NCBI RefSeq assembly: GCF_947172395.1
Contig: NC_069102.1
Span: forward strand, 5,982,442-6,046,441
Source of the DNA: Bicyclus anynana
Taxonomy: Eukaryota > Arthropoda > Insecta > Lepidoptera > Nymphalidae
Reading direction: 5' to 3'
DNA: 64,000 nucleotides
The stretch's first letter is position 1. The number at the start of each line of letters is the position of its first letter. Positions 11,036 to 22,098 of this stretch are shown here, in pieces. Made by a program: the position numbers and the translations under genes. A model generated the notes under the pieces. That model was given only the letters and a program-made list of their open reading frames with translations. It searched no databases and was not told where the DNA came from.

Positions 11036-11260
11036 ACTTTACACAATATAAACTTATAATTCATCGATGTAGAGATGAAAGGTGGAGGATGAAAGGAAAG
11101 GAGGAAAGGTGAGTATAGACAGTGTTGATAAAAAGAGCAACGAGAAGAGAAGAGAGAGAGGCGAAAGCTCGTCATCTTGAGGGATCTTCACATCACAATA
11201 CTCCTTAATGCAGCATATCGCCACCTAATTAGTTACTCTAATTAATGTAAGATGGTGCTA
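11036..11260 (-). mobile_element. Probable LINE scrap related to 7.5-7.7 kb
   Basis: Shares a series of short blocks with 7495-7700 in the same orientation. No intact frame. Confidence 0.3.
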
Positions 11261-11326
11261 ATATCTAATCCTCCGACATATTTATGTAGGTAGGGTGTCC
11301 CGTAAATAACTCAATATCATGATCAT

Positions 11327-11405
11327 CATCATCATGTCAGCCGATGGACGTCCACTGCAGGACATAGGCCTTTTGTAGGGACTTCCAAACATCACAATCT
11401 CTGCA
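11327..11405 (-). mobile_element. RTE LINE 3'-terminal fragment
   Basis: Contains the reverse of the RTE end: GCCGATGGACGTCCACTGCA then GGACATAGGCC, preceded by a CAT-rich tail. Confidence 0.75.
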
Positions 11406-11410
11406 GGAGA

Positions 11411-11740
11411 TTCTTAACACCTTGCCCCGCCGTTACAGCCAGGAATAGCGGGGCTGCCGGGGACTAGGGGCTGTGTTGTGTTTGTTCGGTCCATATAAAG
11501 TTTTGCCCAGTACTGACCACGCTGGGCATGCGGGTTGGTCAGCGCAGTGCTAGATTACTCGCGCCGATGCCGCTACCGCCTGACACCGGCCTGAGGCATT
11601 TCGTAATCTAGCCTGTGGGAATGGATATACCGCCATTCGCCGGTCGCCAGAACCTCGTCGGTCCATCTGCAGGGTGCACCACGAGCAGGTGAGGTTGGCA
11701 GTTGGGGAGACTACCCTCCTTTACACCCCACTCAATATAT
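11411..11740. other. GC-rich repeat-like block
   Basis: A GC-rich island (CGCGCCGATGCCGCTACCGC and following) in AT-rich DNA. It resembles untranslated sequence of lepidopteran LINEs from memory, but no domain is encoded, so I leave it unassigned. Confidence 0.35.
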
Positions 11741-11827
11741 GTTAGCCGAAATTTTACTATTTTCAAGTTATATTGATTTTTGTACAAAATTATTTGCAAA
11801 GTAAGTTTCATATATTGCGTTATTTAA

Positions 11828-11910
11828 GTAGGCCTTGGTGTCAGCTAGCATCCTGTAGAGTATATTAGTACGACAAACTCTACAGGATGCTTGCTGACAC
11901 CAAGGCCTAC
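11828..11910. repeat. 83-bp hairpin
   Basis: Arms GTAGGCCTTGGTGTCAGC and GCTGACACCAAGGCCTAC extend inward to ACTCTACAGGATGC with one or two mismatches. The loop is about 12-15 bases. Confidence 0.85.
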
Positions 11911-11959
11911 TAAAATAAAAAGTAAAAAGTAAAGGGTTACTTAAATAGTAATTTACGGG

Positions 11960-12190
11960 ATAGTGTGTATAGTTTTTACACTTCCTAAGCACACAACTCG
12001 ACATTGTAGACAATATTTGGGTATTACCTATATATTTAAATAACTTTCCTTCTTTAATAAGCGACTTAGTCGCTTATTAAAGAAGGAAAGTTGAAAAAGA
12101 AATGCGGTCAATTATACACATTTGTCCACTTCAGTTTGGATGTGCTAGTGCCCAATTTCTAGTATAAAATATCGTTGTAATTATATCATA
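11960..12190. repeat. Interspersed repeat shared with 53.44-53.63 kb
   Basis: Shared landmarks are GTTTTTACACTTCC, ACATTGTAGACAATATTTGG and CACTTCAGTTT followed by GTGCTAGTG. The two copies differ most at the central palindrome. Confidence 0.65.
12042..12092. repeat. Perfect 51-bp palindrome
   Basis: Two 25-bp arms, beginning AACTTTCCTTCTTTAATAAG, pair without mismatch around a single T. It sits inside the repeat at 11960-12190 and is absent from that repeat's other copy. Confidence 0.92.
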
Positions 12191-12356
12191 TCATAACATA
12201 ACATCTGATGGTGGTAGGTAGGTAACATTTAACCAATTTGAAATTATGACCTCACCAACTTGCATTGGGGTAGTGTGGGTCTAACCTCTATATCCCCTTT
12301 CCTACATGGGGTAGTGGGCCGTCAAAATAGGGTGACAATGATGACGACCCTTATTG

Positions 12357-12715
12357 ATAGGTGTTTCATCATTATTACCAGTCGATGGACCAACAATGCT
12401 GGACATAGGCCTCTTGCATGGACTTCCAAACATATCCAGCGACTACATGTAAGCCGCTTGATGTCCACAACCTATCTAGTAGGGGGTCGCCCAACACTGC
12501 GCTTTCCGGTGCGTGATCAGATCGTGATTCCAGCACCTTGGGACCCCAACGTCCATCGACTCTTCAAACTATGTGGCCTGCCCATTGCCACTTTAGCTTC
12601 GCGACTCGTTGGGCTATGTCAGTGATTTTGGTTCATTTGCCTCATCCTCATTTCTAATTCGATCCCGCAGAGAATCTCCAAGCATAACACGCTCCATCGC
12701 CCGCTTAGTGACTTT
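12357..12715 (-). mobile_element. RTE LINE 3'-end fragment
   Basis: Reverse-strand match to 47150-47515 of the intact element, with frameshifts and deletions. Confidence 0.72.
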
Positions 12716-12950
12716 GATTATTGTGCAATTTCTATAAAGTCAATCGATTAACTTAAAGTAACATACTTTACCATTTCCAGAGAAAACGATGCATCAAATG
12801 CAGTGCCCTTTGTAATCTATTGTTCTAAACTGAAAATAAATTACAAAAAAAAATAATGATCCACATGACGTATGAAACAGCGAGCTTAGTAAAAAGTCAA
12901 TGCACTGATGACTTGCGAGACTATGAAAAGATAATTTTACTGCGTTTATA

Positions 12951-13113
12951 TTATCCAAATAAAAACACAATGGAAGCTGTAAACACGTGTAATGATTCAA
13001 CATAAAAGCATTAATACTATCGTAAGACAATGTTACAAATGAGATAATATTTTTATATAAAACGTTACGAATAATTGTGCTCACATAAGTTTTTCTGAAG
13101 CCACCAAGTACGA
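12951..13113 (+). promoter_or_regulatory. Promoter and non-coding exon 1 of copy 4
   Basis: The block from TTATCCAAATAAAAACACAA to TATATAAAA (13054-13062) parallels copies 2 and 3. AGATAA is at 13042-13047, 11 nt before the TATA box. Exon 1 ends at 13113 (TACGA) before GTAAGTATTT. Confidence 0.72.
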
Positions 13114-13248
13114 GTAAGTATTTTAAATAATATTTTTGTGCATCAGATATAAATGGTATCTGAGAATCTATATTAATATTATGTAGCTAAAGAGTTTCTT
13201 TATTTGGCTGAAAGCTCCCAAGATTAGGGAGCTAATTCTTCTTGGGTT

Positions 13249-13575
13249 TTGGAGTTTACTCCTTAATCGATTTTTCATATATTGCCCCCGGTATGAAAAA
13301 ACTATGGGCAGTAAAATTCAATAAACGAATGACAGCGTTACGTTTTTTGTGCGCAAACTATTCTGAACACGTTTCACCGTGCGTTGCCTGCCTGCGCCCT
13401 AGCGCGCCCGCACGTCGCGGCCTGCTGCTCCTCGGTTGCGCACCTTTCACTTTTCAGGCGTCAGTATTGGAGACGTACATAGTGAATGCTGCGGGGCAAC
13501 ATACACCTATTTAGACAGTCGATCTGAAAAAGTAAATTCGTGCGTCGGAGCTGACACACACTTTTTTATTTTAAT
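13249..13575 (+). repeat. Repeat X, uninterrupted copy
   Basis: About 320 bp from TTGGAGTTTACTCC to GGAGCTGACACACAC plus a T-run. The copy at 44.4 kb is split by the RTE element; here the two halves are joined at GATCTGAAA. It lies in the 5' UTR intron (13114-13631) of copy 4. Type unknown (SINE-like or LINE-derived). Confidence 0.7.
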
Positions 13576-13640
13576 ATTATATTTGAATTTTACAGATACA
13601 CATTTTAACTTATTTTTATTTTTGTGTCCAGATCATCAAA

Positions 13641-14057
13641 ATGAAATACTTCGTCGTGTTAGCCCTTTGCGTCGCTGCGGCGTCGGCGTTCGCCATTCCC
13701 CCCGCGGTGAGTGGTGCGGACGCGGCTGAGATTCAGCAGATCATCGACGCCATCTACCACCCGAGCACTGACCCCGCCACCGCTGCCGCCCTCGAGCAAA
13801 TGCTCCTCGAGATCCTCGGCATCAACAATCCCGTCGTCGTCGAGGACTCCATTTTACCAGAGCGTCCCCCCATCCACGTCGGGCCCGCAATCATCGACGA
13901 CTCCATCGTCTCTGAACCCGCCAACTACCGCCCTCCTCTTGTGCAAGTCATCGTAAACGTCAACGCTGATGCACCTCAAGACGCAGTTGTCGTAGAACAG
14001 AATAAACCCCAATTCCCTGGAGTCGTGGCTGTACCGCTCCCGGCATTCATCAAATAG
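13641..14057 (+). CDS. Secreted repeat-family protein, copy 4
   Basis: A predicted 138-residue secreted protein; function unknown. Signal peptide, AAEIQQIIDAIYHP and ALEQMLLEILGI helices, the IHVGPAIIDDS unit and PLVQVIVNVNADAPQ follow the plan of copies 2 and 3. The tail is short (NKPQF, then VVAVPLPAFIK). Its basic residues are RP, RP, KP and a C-terminal Lys. Overlapping AATAAA hexamers at 14123-14132 are the likely poly(A) signal. The acceptor gtccag lies nine bases before the ATG. Its introns and flanks differ much more from copy 3 than its coding sequence does. Confidence 0.87.
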   Translation: MKYFVVLALCVAAASAFAIPPAVSGADAAEIQQIIDAIYHPSTDPATAAALEQMLLEILGINNPVVVEDSILPERPPIHVGPAIIDDSIVSEPANYRPPLVQVIVNVNADAPQDAVVVEQNKPQFPGVVAVPLPAFIK

Positions 14058-14697
14058 GCGAATACTGCAAAAAATACGGCGATAACCAAATTATGTCAAT
14101 GGCTACCTACATATTCAAAAGAAATAAATAAAGGACTACTATAATATTTCTTAATTTTAATTAATTCCCTTAAAAGCCAAACGCGATAAAATTAAACTAA
14201 TTACTAAGCAGTTCATCATCATCATTATAATCATCATGATCAGATTAATAATATTATTATTACTTAAAACATAGATGTAATAAAAAATCAGACGCACACA
14301 CAGATGCACATTTATGAATACAGAGTTAAGACTATTATAAACACTCACGAGCTCACACATGTCACTCAGGGCCGGCCGGTCCGGAGCAGTCATTCCAGAC
14401 GCCAAAACCGTAGACGGTACTGCGCCTGGATTTCAATTGGTCACCCCAGAGTATGATCAAGGTCTTCGCGTTCCATTCTTTCTTTACTCATAATTTAGTA
14501 TAGGTATCTACATATTATTAGGAGCAAACACGAGAGGTGCCATAAATAGATCTCGCTCCATTTTAAAATTTACTTCGTGCCGGCGTTGAATATAGTGCTA
14601 TTATGGTGCTTCAGTCAATCTTTGGCTTCAGTTGTTTGACAAAGAGAATACCGTCTGTCTATTTTATAAATTACTTAAAAAATAGACAGGAAAACCA
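14058..14697. other. 3' flank of copy 4, no gene
   Basis: Poly(A) signals of copy 4 lie at the start. The rest is AT-rich with ATCATC and TTATTA simple repeats; no gene found. Confidence 0.5.
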
Positions 14698-14765
14698 GGG
14701 CCTATAACCATGTGGCACGTCGATTCTCTTTCTACCAACGCTAAGACTTCGAAAATTGTGCGTCG
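14698..14765. mobile_element. Half of a foldback MITE (type V)
   Basis: GTGGCACGTCGATTCTCTTT and CTTCGAAAA match one arm of the MITEs at 20.99-21.18 and 40.84-41.03 kb. Confidence 0.6.
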
Positions 14766-14801
14766 AAAAAATAGACATGATGTTGAATGAATTTTACATC
14801 C

Positions 14802-15134
14802 TCAGAGTTTTTTTTTTGTATATGGAATAATCTCGCGCTTGACCACGATCTCACACCTGACGGTAAGTGTAGATGTGGCCAAAGATGGAACAGCCGAGCC
14901 TAGAAGATACCTATTCACTCTCATCTTAAAGATGCCTAGGTTGTAAAAATTAGGAAATACTGACTTCGGGAGAGTGTTCCATATCCATGCGCTTATGAAA
15001 CGAAGAAGCAAATCGCTTCGTACGAGTTCTAGGAATGTCTTGCAATACGATGGTACAAGCTCAAATAGCTCCTGTGCATACTCCAAAATATATTCTGTAA
15101 AATAACCGAGAGACTGGCATCCTACGATGACCAA
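14802..15134 (-). mobile_element. LINE C-terminal fragment with nested SINE tail
   Basis: The minus frame includes IWNTLPKSVFPNFYNLGIFK, typical of the last residues of some non-LTR retrotransposon proteins. A related piece is at 35.09-35.22 kb. At 14830-14890 there is a reverse SINE A tail. Confidence 0.6.
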
Positions 15135-15292
15135 GGGTTTGAAGTTATTTCAGAAGGAAGGGAGTCTTCGCCTATGACTTATCTCATGGCCTGGCCATCT
15201 ACAGCGTCCAAAGCAGAGTTAGTTGGGTACAAAGGGTATGTATTGCCAATCTTAAACTTAGCATTTTCCTCGCTATAGTAAGATGAAAACTT

Positions 15293-18218
15293 TTGTGTCC
15301 ATGCTTGCTGAACATGCTGGCAGAAACACGGGTCCATAAAGATTGTTATTTATTGCAGGAGACGTGGCTTCTTCCCCACGACTTAGGTGTTGTGAACGAA
15401 ATCAGTCAGTATTTCAGTTGTCACGCTAAATCGGCGGTAGACACCTCAGCGGGAGTGCTCAAAGGACGACCATATGGGGGTCTCGCACTGCTGTGGCGTA
15501 AGTCATTATTTCCTAACGTATCTATTATATATTGCTCCGAAGACAGATTAGCGGCCGTGCAAATTGACTTGGGCGGGCGCTATATTCTAGTAATGAGTGT
15601 TTATTTACCATATGACGATGGAAGTGAAGATTGCCTGATGGACTTCATAAGCTGTTTGGGGAGTATTAAAGCTGTCATAAGCGACACTGACTTCGAGGCT
15701 ATCTATGTGTTGGGTGATTACAACGCACATATTGGTACCCGTTTCGGTAATGAACTATTTGCTTTCTGCTCGGACCACTCTCTCATATGTGCCGACGTTG
15801 AAGTCTTACCTCCGGACACATTTACTTATATAAATGACGCAAACGGAGCCAGGCGATGGCTAGACCACTGCCTCGTGACGGAGGCGGCACGAAAAACTGT
15901 GACCTCAGCTAATGTTAATCTCGGAGTGTATTGGTCGGACCATTTCCCGCTGACAATTAAATGTGAAATGAATATACTTGTACAGAAAATAACAACGCCC
16001 ACGGAAAATAATTCTTTGTCCGGTGTATACTGGGGCAATAGAGGTGTCCGTGAAATTAATTTATACAATAAGTTTTGCTGTGATAACATAAGTGATATTA
16101 ATATACCTAGTCATTTTATTAATTGTACAGATTGTAGTAGTAGTAATTTTAAAATGTGTCATGCCCATGTATTTCTACTAGACGATTATTATAATAATAT
16201 TGTAAAGGTTTTGCAGGATGGTGCTAAAATGAGTGTCTGTCGCGTTGCTCCGGTAAAGCATAAAAAAGTTTTAGGGTGGAACCACCACGTTCGAAAGTGT
16301 CATGAAAGTGCAAGATACCACTATAAATGTTGGCTAAGTTACGGAAAACCACAATCAGGAGAGCTTTATGTTAATATGACTGAGAGTCGCAAGATCTTTA
16401 AAAATAGGTTGAAGTTGTGCCTAAACAATGAGGATCAGATCAGGATGGATATATTGGCTTCCCATCAAGCTGACAAAAACTTTGGGAAATTTTTGGAAAG
16501 CCACTAAACGGCTCGACTACAAAAGTACACTACCTGTTAGCGTTGATAATGTACACGTTCCAAAGTTGATCGCGGATTTGTTTTCGCACCACTTCAAAGT
16601 AAAACCACTACCTGTTCGTGACGAGGGTGAGCATCCACCCAGTCAAAATGTTAAAACTGTACTGTATCGATACCAACCTGATGACATAGCCAAAGTGGTT
16701 TTAAAAATGAAACGAGGTAAGTCGCCTGGGTTTGACGGTCTGAGCTTAGAGCACATTCAGAATGCGGGTGACAAATGTTTTAATGTCTTGGCGGAACTAT
16801 TTTCACTTTGCATGAATTCTGGCTATCTGCCTATAAATCTCATGAAAACAGTGGTGGTTCCTGTTCCTAAAAACAAAACCGGCGATCTTTCTAGTCTCAA
16901 TAACTATAGGCCGATTTCTTTAGGAACTATTATTGGGAAGATACTAGAGAGACTTATTTATTCGGATGTTAGTCAAAATTTAAAGATCGATGACGCGCAG
17001 TTTGGTTTTCGTCCCGGTCTCTCAACGGATTCTGCGATTTTTAGTCTCAAGTCTACGATTAACTATTACACGGGTAGAGACACATCGGTCTATGCCTGCT
17101 TTTTAGATCTGAGCAGAGCTTTTGACTTAGTAAACTACCAGTTACTATGGCAAAAACTTATGAAGTCTCACGTACCGAGTAAAACCGTAGATCTGTTGAG
17201 GTACTGGTATGAGAATCAAAATAATGTTGTAAAATGGGGCGACGCACTCTCTAATGATTTTAGATTAGAGTGTGGAGTGCGTCAAGGTGGGCTGACCTCT
17301 CCGGACCTTTTTAGTCTATATGTCAACGACCTGATTGAGGAACTGAGAAGTGCTAAAGTAGGCTGTCATATAGGTACAACTTGTGTAGATAACCTAAGTT
17401 ATGCTGATGATATGGTACTTCTGAGTCCCTCAATCAGGGGACTTAGGCACTTGCTGAACATCTGTGAGCAGTATGCCAGGGATCACGGTCTCAAATATAA
17501 TGTGAAAAAGACACAGATAATGATATTTCGGGCAGGTAAAGGTCCGGAAAATGTGCCTTTGGTTCTTTTAGATGGAACTCCCATAGAAAGGGTGAACAAA
17601 TTCAGGTACTTGGGGCATATTCTAACTGAGGATTTGCGTGATAATGAAGACATAGAGCGTGAACGCAGGGCTTTGGCTGTTCGGTGTAACATGCTCGCTC
17701 GCCGGTTTGCGAGGTGCAGTCCTGAAGCGAAGCTGACACTGTTTAGAGCATACTGTCAATGCTTCTACACCAGTCAGCTATGGGTCAATTGCACCTCAAG
17801 GGCACGTAGCAGCATCAGAGTGCAGTATAATAACGCATACCGAATTCTGATGAAACTGCCTAAATACTGTAGTGAATCGGGTATGTTTGCCGACGCCAAA
17901 GTACAGGATTATTTCGCGATCATCAGATCGCGAACTGCGGCTTTTTGGTTCCGTCTCCGGAATTCTCGAAATGAAATCCTCAGCGTGTGCTCCGAGTGCC
18001 CTGAAAACCCTATCCTAAAGTATTGGCTTACCGTGCATCGCGACAGAAACAGGAAATAAAAATGATTGCTCTCCTAGAGAAATGTTGTAACGTACCAAAT
18101 AGTTTAATATTTATATTATTCGGTTCTTTACTGTAGACTTATTACTTAATTAATTAATTACTTTTATTTATTATGTATTTGTATATTTTAAATGGGTTTT
18201 TAGCCTGAAATAAAGACA

Positions 18219-18249
<31 letters not shown>
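15293..18249 (+). mobile_element. CR1-like LINE, one frameshift
   Basis: The element encodes an apurinic-type endonuclease followed by a reverse transcriptase. The first frame (15293-16507, 404 codons) has LLQETWL, GDYNAHIG and SDHFPL endonuclease motifs. The second frame (16428-18059, 543 codons) has GKSPGFDGLS, NYRPISLG, FLDLSRAFD, RQGGLTSPDLF and the YADD catalytic motif. The two are one ancestral reading frame broken by a single extra base in the T-run near 16490. The 5' end looks truncated; the 3' end has AATAAAG and an ATT microsatellite at 18218-18249. Assignment to the CR1 group is from motif style and the ATT tail only. Confidence 0.88.
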
Positions 18250-18354
18250 GGTACAAACAAAACGGAACTGCGACAATATTCAGAGATGTCCTTCAGTAGA
18301 GGTCGGTAATCTATGAAACACGAGTCAGGGGCGTAGGTACCGGCGTATCAGCCG

Positions 18355-18666
18355 TATCTATACTAATATTATAAAGCTGAAGAGTTTGTTTGTTTGATTG
18401 AACGCGCTAATCTCAGGAACTACTGGTCCGATTTGAAAAATTATTTCAGTGTTAGCCCATTTATCGAGGAAATCTATAGGCTATATTATTATCCCCGTAT
18501 TCCTACGGGAACGGGAACCACTTGGGTAAAACTGCGCGACGTCAGCTAGTCTATAATATAATGACTAGCAGACTGAAAGAATTTTTCAAATCAGGCTAGT
18601 AGTTACTGACATTAGCGCGTTCAACCAAACAAACAAACTCTTCAGCTTTATAATATTAGTATAGAT
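18355..18666. repeat. Foldback pair of a lepidopteran repeat
   Basis: The left arm from TATACTAATATTATAAAGCT through GAACGCGCTAAT is repeated in reverse at the right end, giving arms of about 55 bp. The interior has CCCGTATTCCTACGGGAACG. Confidence 0.8.
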
Positions 18667-18866
18667 TATTTTATAGAAATCTTGAAATTTTCAACTAACT
18701 ATCACGGCTCGAGATACCTCCTCGTGAGGGACGGTCGTAGTAATTGGGGTAGGTAGGTCTGTGTGTTTTACCTTTTGTATACGTACCTACCCTGAAAATT
18801 ATGAACTTGAATTTATTTAGTTATATAGATAAATCTACGGCGTAAACTTAGAATAGGTACCGTATT

Positions 18867-19357
18867 CCAGAGATACCTATGCCTGTCCTATCCAAATGTT
18901 ACGCTCAAAGATCGGTAACGCTCAGTGAGCGGAAAAATAGAAAATTCTAATGAAAACGCGTTCGACACGTTGTGACATTCCGCTCCCCTAGTATCAGTAG
19001 TGTGCGTCGTAATCAAATAATATTTCATACGCGTCATGGCTTTTCTTCATTGCCACTACGCGATGAGATCGAATAGCATGTCAGCCACGAGACGAATTTC
19101 GCTATTTGGTCTCTCTATGTTACCCACAACGCGCTGTGCGCCCCCGGTGACGCCGCTGAGGTCCCATAAGGAGCTTACGGCACTTACACAATCAGAAAAA
19201 AAAACCCTGTGCGCGTTTTCATTAGAGCCATAACACGAATTTCGCCATGTGGATGTTTTACTGTGACCACAACGCGTTGTGAGCTATTTTTCCGCTCACT
19301 GAACGTTTTCGATCTTTGAACGTAATATTTGGATAGGACAGGCATAGGTATCTCTGG
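18867..19357. mobile_element. 491-bp MITE with about 73-bp terminal inverted repeats
   Basis: Ends begin CCAGAGATACCTATGCCTGT and include GTGAGCGGAAAAATAG; the right end is the reverse complement with a few mismatches. A piece of the interior (GGTGACGCCGCTGAGGT) recurs at about 61.35 kb. The 65-codon frame inside has no known motif. Confidence 0.85.
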
Positions 19358-19715
19358 AACTACAAAGTAATAAAAGATTTTTTTTGTACTTGTATTTTAT
19401 TAGCTACATAATACTGGTCTTTACTGGTATAAGTGTACATAATACTTGTGTGTTCTCTATACAACAAAAATTAAGGAACATGGTCATCATTAGGCCCATG
19501 CAGGCTAATTTACTAACTTTAACGTATGTTACTTGACATATACGAATTTAAAATTCTATGTAACAAATGTCATCCAGTGCTTACTGACAACCCTTCGTGG
19601 ATAACATACAGCATAGATGACATTTCTCAGTTAATTTTGATGTTTATTTTAATAGGTTTAATAAAGACCCAATTAGTAAATAGGCCAGCTGGACTAGTGC
19701 ATTAGTTGTGTGTAT
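19358..19715. other. 3' flank of copy 5, no other gene
   Basis: Nothing coding seen. A minus-strand AATAAA at 19643-19648 is the likely poly(A) signal of copy 5. Confidence 0.5.
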
Positions 19716-20504
19716 TTAGTTAAGCTCGTCGGGAAGGTTGATGGCGGGTTCTACTTCGATAGGAGCGACGATGACTGGCTCGGGAATCACGGGATGCTCG
19801 ACGACAATCACTGGAGTTGGCTCGATTTCTGGCAGCTCGATCGGTGCTACGATGATTGGCTCAGGGACCTCAGGCTGGTCTACAACAATCACTGGGGTAG
19901 GCTCGATTTCTGCAGGTTTCTCTACAGGAGCAGGTGCCGCCGATCCAGAGTTAACGTTCACGACAACTTGAACGAGTGGGAACTTTAGGTCAATTGGGAA
20001 AGGAAAAATTGGGCTTGGCTTGGCCTCTTCAACAATAGCGGGGCCAACGGAGATAGGGCTCTCATCAACGATGACTGGGCCAACCGAGATAGGGCTTTCA
20101 TCAACGATGGCGGGGCCAACAGAAATGGGGAAATCGTCAACAATGACTGGGCCAACTGAGATAGGGCTCTCATCAACGATGGCGGGGCCAACAGAAATGG
20201 GGAAATCGTCAACAATGACTGGGCCAACAGAGATAGGGTTCTCTTCTACGACGACTGGGCCAACTGAGATAGGGCTCTCATCAACGATGGCGGGACCAAC
20301 AGAGATAGGGCTCTCATCAACGATGGCGGGGCCAACAGAGATAGGGTAATCCTCAACAATGGCTGGGCCAACGGAAATTGGTGGATTTGGTTTCAAAGCA
20401 TTAATGATTGCACCGATGATGTTAAAGATACGCTCATTCTGAGGATCAACGGGTTGAGCTGTAGCCACAGCGGCAACCAAAGCGAAGACTGCGATAAGTT
20501 TCAT
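19716..20504 (-). CDS. Secreted 12-residue-repeat protein, copy 5
   Basis: A predicted 262-residue secreted protein; function unknown. The frame extends 29 codons upstream, but ATG at 20504 directly follows acceptor cttttcag and opens signal peptide MKLIAVFALVAAVATA. Next come a helical module (ERIFNIIGAIINALKP), ten 12-residue units (types DESPISVGP, DDFPISVGP, EENPISVGP, EDYPISVGP), the strand motif PLVQVVVNVN, EIEPTPVIVV units alternating with PEPIIVAPIEL-type units, and the end INLPDELN. The mature protein has no Cys. A 1.2-kb intron (20505-21713) separates it from exon 1. The N-terminal module resembles those of copies 2-4 and 7; the C-terminus resembles copy 1. Confidence 0.88.
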   Translation of the reverse strand: MKLIAVFALVAAVATAQPVDPQNERIFNIIGAIINALKPNPPISVGPAIVEDYPISVGPAIVDESPISVGPAIVDESPISVGPVVVEENPISVGPVIVDDFPISVGPAIVDESPISVGPVIVDDFPISVGPAIVDESPISVGPVIVDESPISVGPAIVEEAKPSPIFPFPIDLKFPLVQVVVNVNSGSAAPAPVEKPAEIEPTPVIVVDQPEVPEPIIVAPIELPEIEPTPVIVVEHPVIPEPVIVAPIEVEPAINLPDELN

Positions 20505-21713
20505 CTGAAAAGTAGAAAAGATATTGTAAGTAAAGATGTATGCTTTGAAAGTCATAGAGTATCTTATGACTGATGGTTGTTGTAGATACATAAAAGTATG
20601 CCGTAGGTAGCCAAATCTTACGTATTTTAAAATGCAAGGACAAATAATAAAAAAAGATAGTTGGAATTATTTGAATTACTTTATAAGAAACAAAACGATT
20701 TTATTTTTTAGTTAAAAAAATTTGTTATGCAGTTCGGCTCCCATAAGTGGACTCGTCGACTCGACCTTGAAGTTATGGGAAATACTCCCAAGCAACCTGT
20801 ATAATGAGCCGTTATGCGTTAGAATATGTACCGCCTAAAGGCAATTTGAATTCAGTTCTATGCATAACATTGCCAAAAAAATTACAAATATTTTCTTCCT
20901 TCATTACGGTTGTCTTTGGTTGATGGATTTTCACATGCCTAACTATAGCGGTTATAATCATTATTTCTAATATAAGCTTCAGGGCCTATAGTCATGTGGC
21001 ACGAGGATTCTCTTTCTATAAACGCTAACGCTTCGAAAACTAACAAACTGTATGGGAATGACAGATCCGATCGATAACTTGATCACGTGACCTGTCGATA
21101 ATGAATTTCATTTCCATACATTTCTCAATATTCAAGCGTTTGTAGAAAGAGAATCGACGTGCCAGTTGCCACATGGCTACAGTCACAGTATAGTTCTGAA
21201 CACACTGTTGACATCACAGAACAGAAAAGCGGTAAAGCTTTAGTGGTCGAGATGCTACTGATTGTTATATTTTTGCCACCATGGCTTGTTTTTGTTTTAA
21301 GATGAATGGACAAGCAGCGTTGTGATATGATATTACAAAACTCCCAGGATGCTTGACTTTTACCGACACTTCCAAAAATTTTCGTCATTCTAAATAATTT
21401 ACTCAAAACCTTGACAAATTACTCCTCTATATATTAGTGATATGCATGAAAATCCAACTAAAACGCATTGAAGCAGCGTGATCGGTCGAAGCTCCACAAT
21501 ATCCTCTCTCCTAAAAGGAGGGAGGCCTGGCACTGTAGTGATGATGATGATGATGATGGTGCTGATGATGACGATGAAAATCCGTTCAGTACTTTTCGAG
21601 CTTATTGCGAAAAAACTGATGCGGTGGAGGACTATGTTCTATAATACTCGTATGCAATGTCTATGGTACGTTTGTCGGGTTAGTAAATAATAATTATTTG
21701 GATTACTACTTAC
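20505..21713 (-). other. 5' UTR intron of copy 5
   Basis: Contains the shared segment at about 20.73-20.80 kb, a type V MITE (20985-21180) and a SINE-like tail ending in TGATGATGATG near 21.54 kb. No gene found. Confidence 0.6.
20985..21180. mobile_element. Foldback MITE (type V)
   Basis: Arms ATTCTCTTTCTA...CGCT and the reverse AGAAAGAGAATCGACGTGCC bracket a centre with TCACGTGACCTGTCGATA. Closely similar to 40836-41031. Confidence 0.8.
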
Positions 21714-21850
21714 GTTTTCAGCCGATTAATATCTTGTAAACAGTGTGTAAATAAGCTGTTCATATTATCGGTTTTATATAGTGATGATTATCTTTCAATA
21801 TCTATAGACAAAACAAGTTTTTACAATTATTATTATTTACAACCCAGTTT
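21714..21850 (-). promoter_or_regulatory. Promoter and non-coding exon 1 of copy 5
   Basis: On the minus strand GGTTGTAAAT, then AGATAA (plus 21788-21793), then TATATAAAA (plus 21772-21780, 12 nt after the GATA G), then exon 1 ending GAAAAC at 21714 before donor GTAAGTAGTA. Splicing would join GAAAAC to ATG, a good insect start context. Confidence 0.7.
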
Positions 21851-21899
21851 AATCTGAATTGTAATAAAATAGTTATAAAAAATAGCAATAACCTACGCA

Positions 21900-22035
21900 T
21901 CTAGACTGAATTGACTCATCGGTCCAGTAGTTAGCCTACGTGGCTTCGAATCACGAGGTACTGGGTTCGAGTCCTCGGTTAAACTATGAAATAGGTGTTA
22001 AGATTTTCTTTACTTTGTGAAACTTATCGGACTAT
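21900..22035 (+). mobile_element. tRNA-like SINE fragment (type E)
   Basis: TCCAGTAGTTAGCCTACGTG is an A-box-like head and GGGTTCGAGTCC a B box. The downstream sequence is AT-rich. Related to 34186-34320. Confidence 0.55.
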
Positions 22036-22098
22036 TAACCTAACCTCATTGTCAAAGACTCATGAAGATTAATAAAACAATGTTTTTCTACTTTCTTG

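Noticed and set aside
13242..13729. Frames of 90 and 97 codons upstream of copy 4
   Set aside because: They run through repeat X and across the acceptor of copy 4; no family motif.
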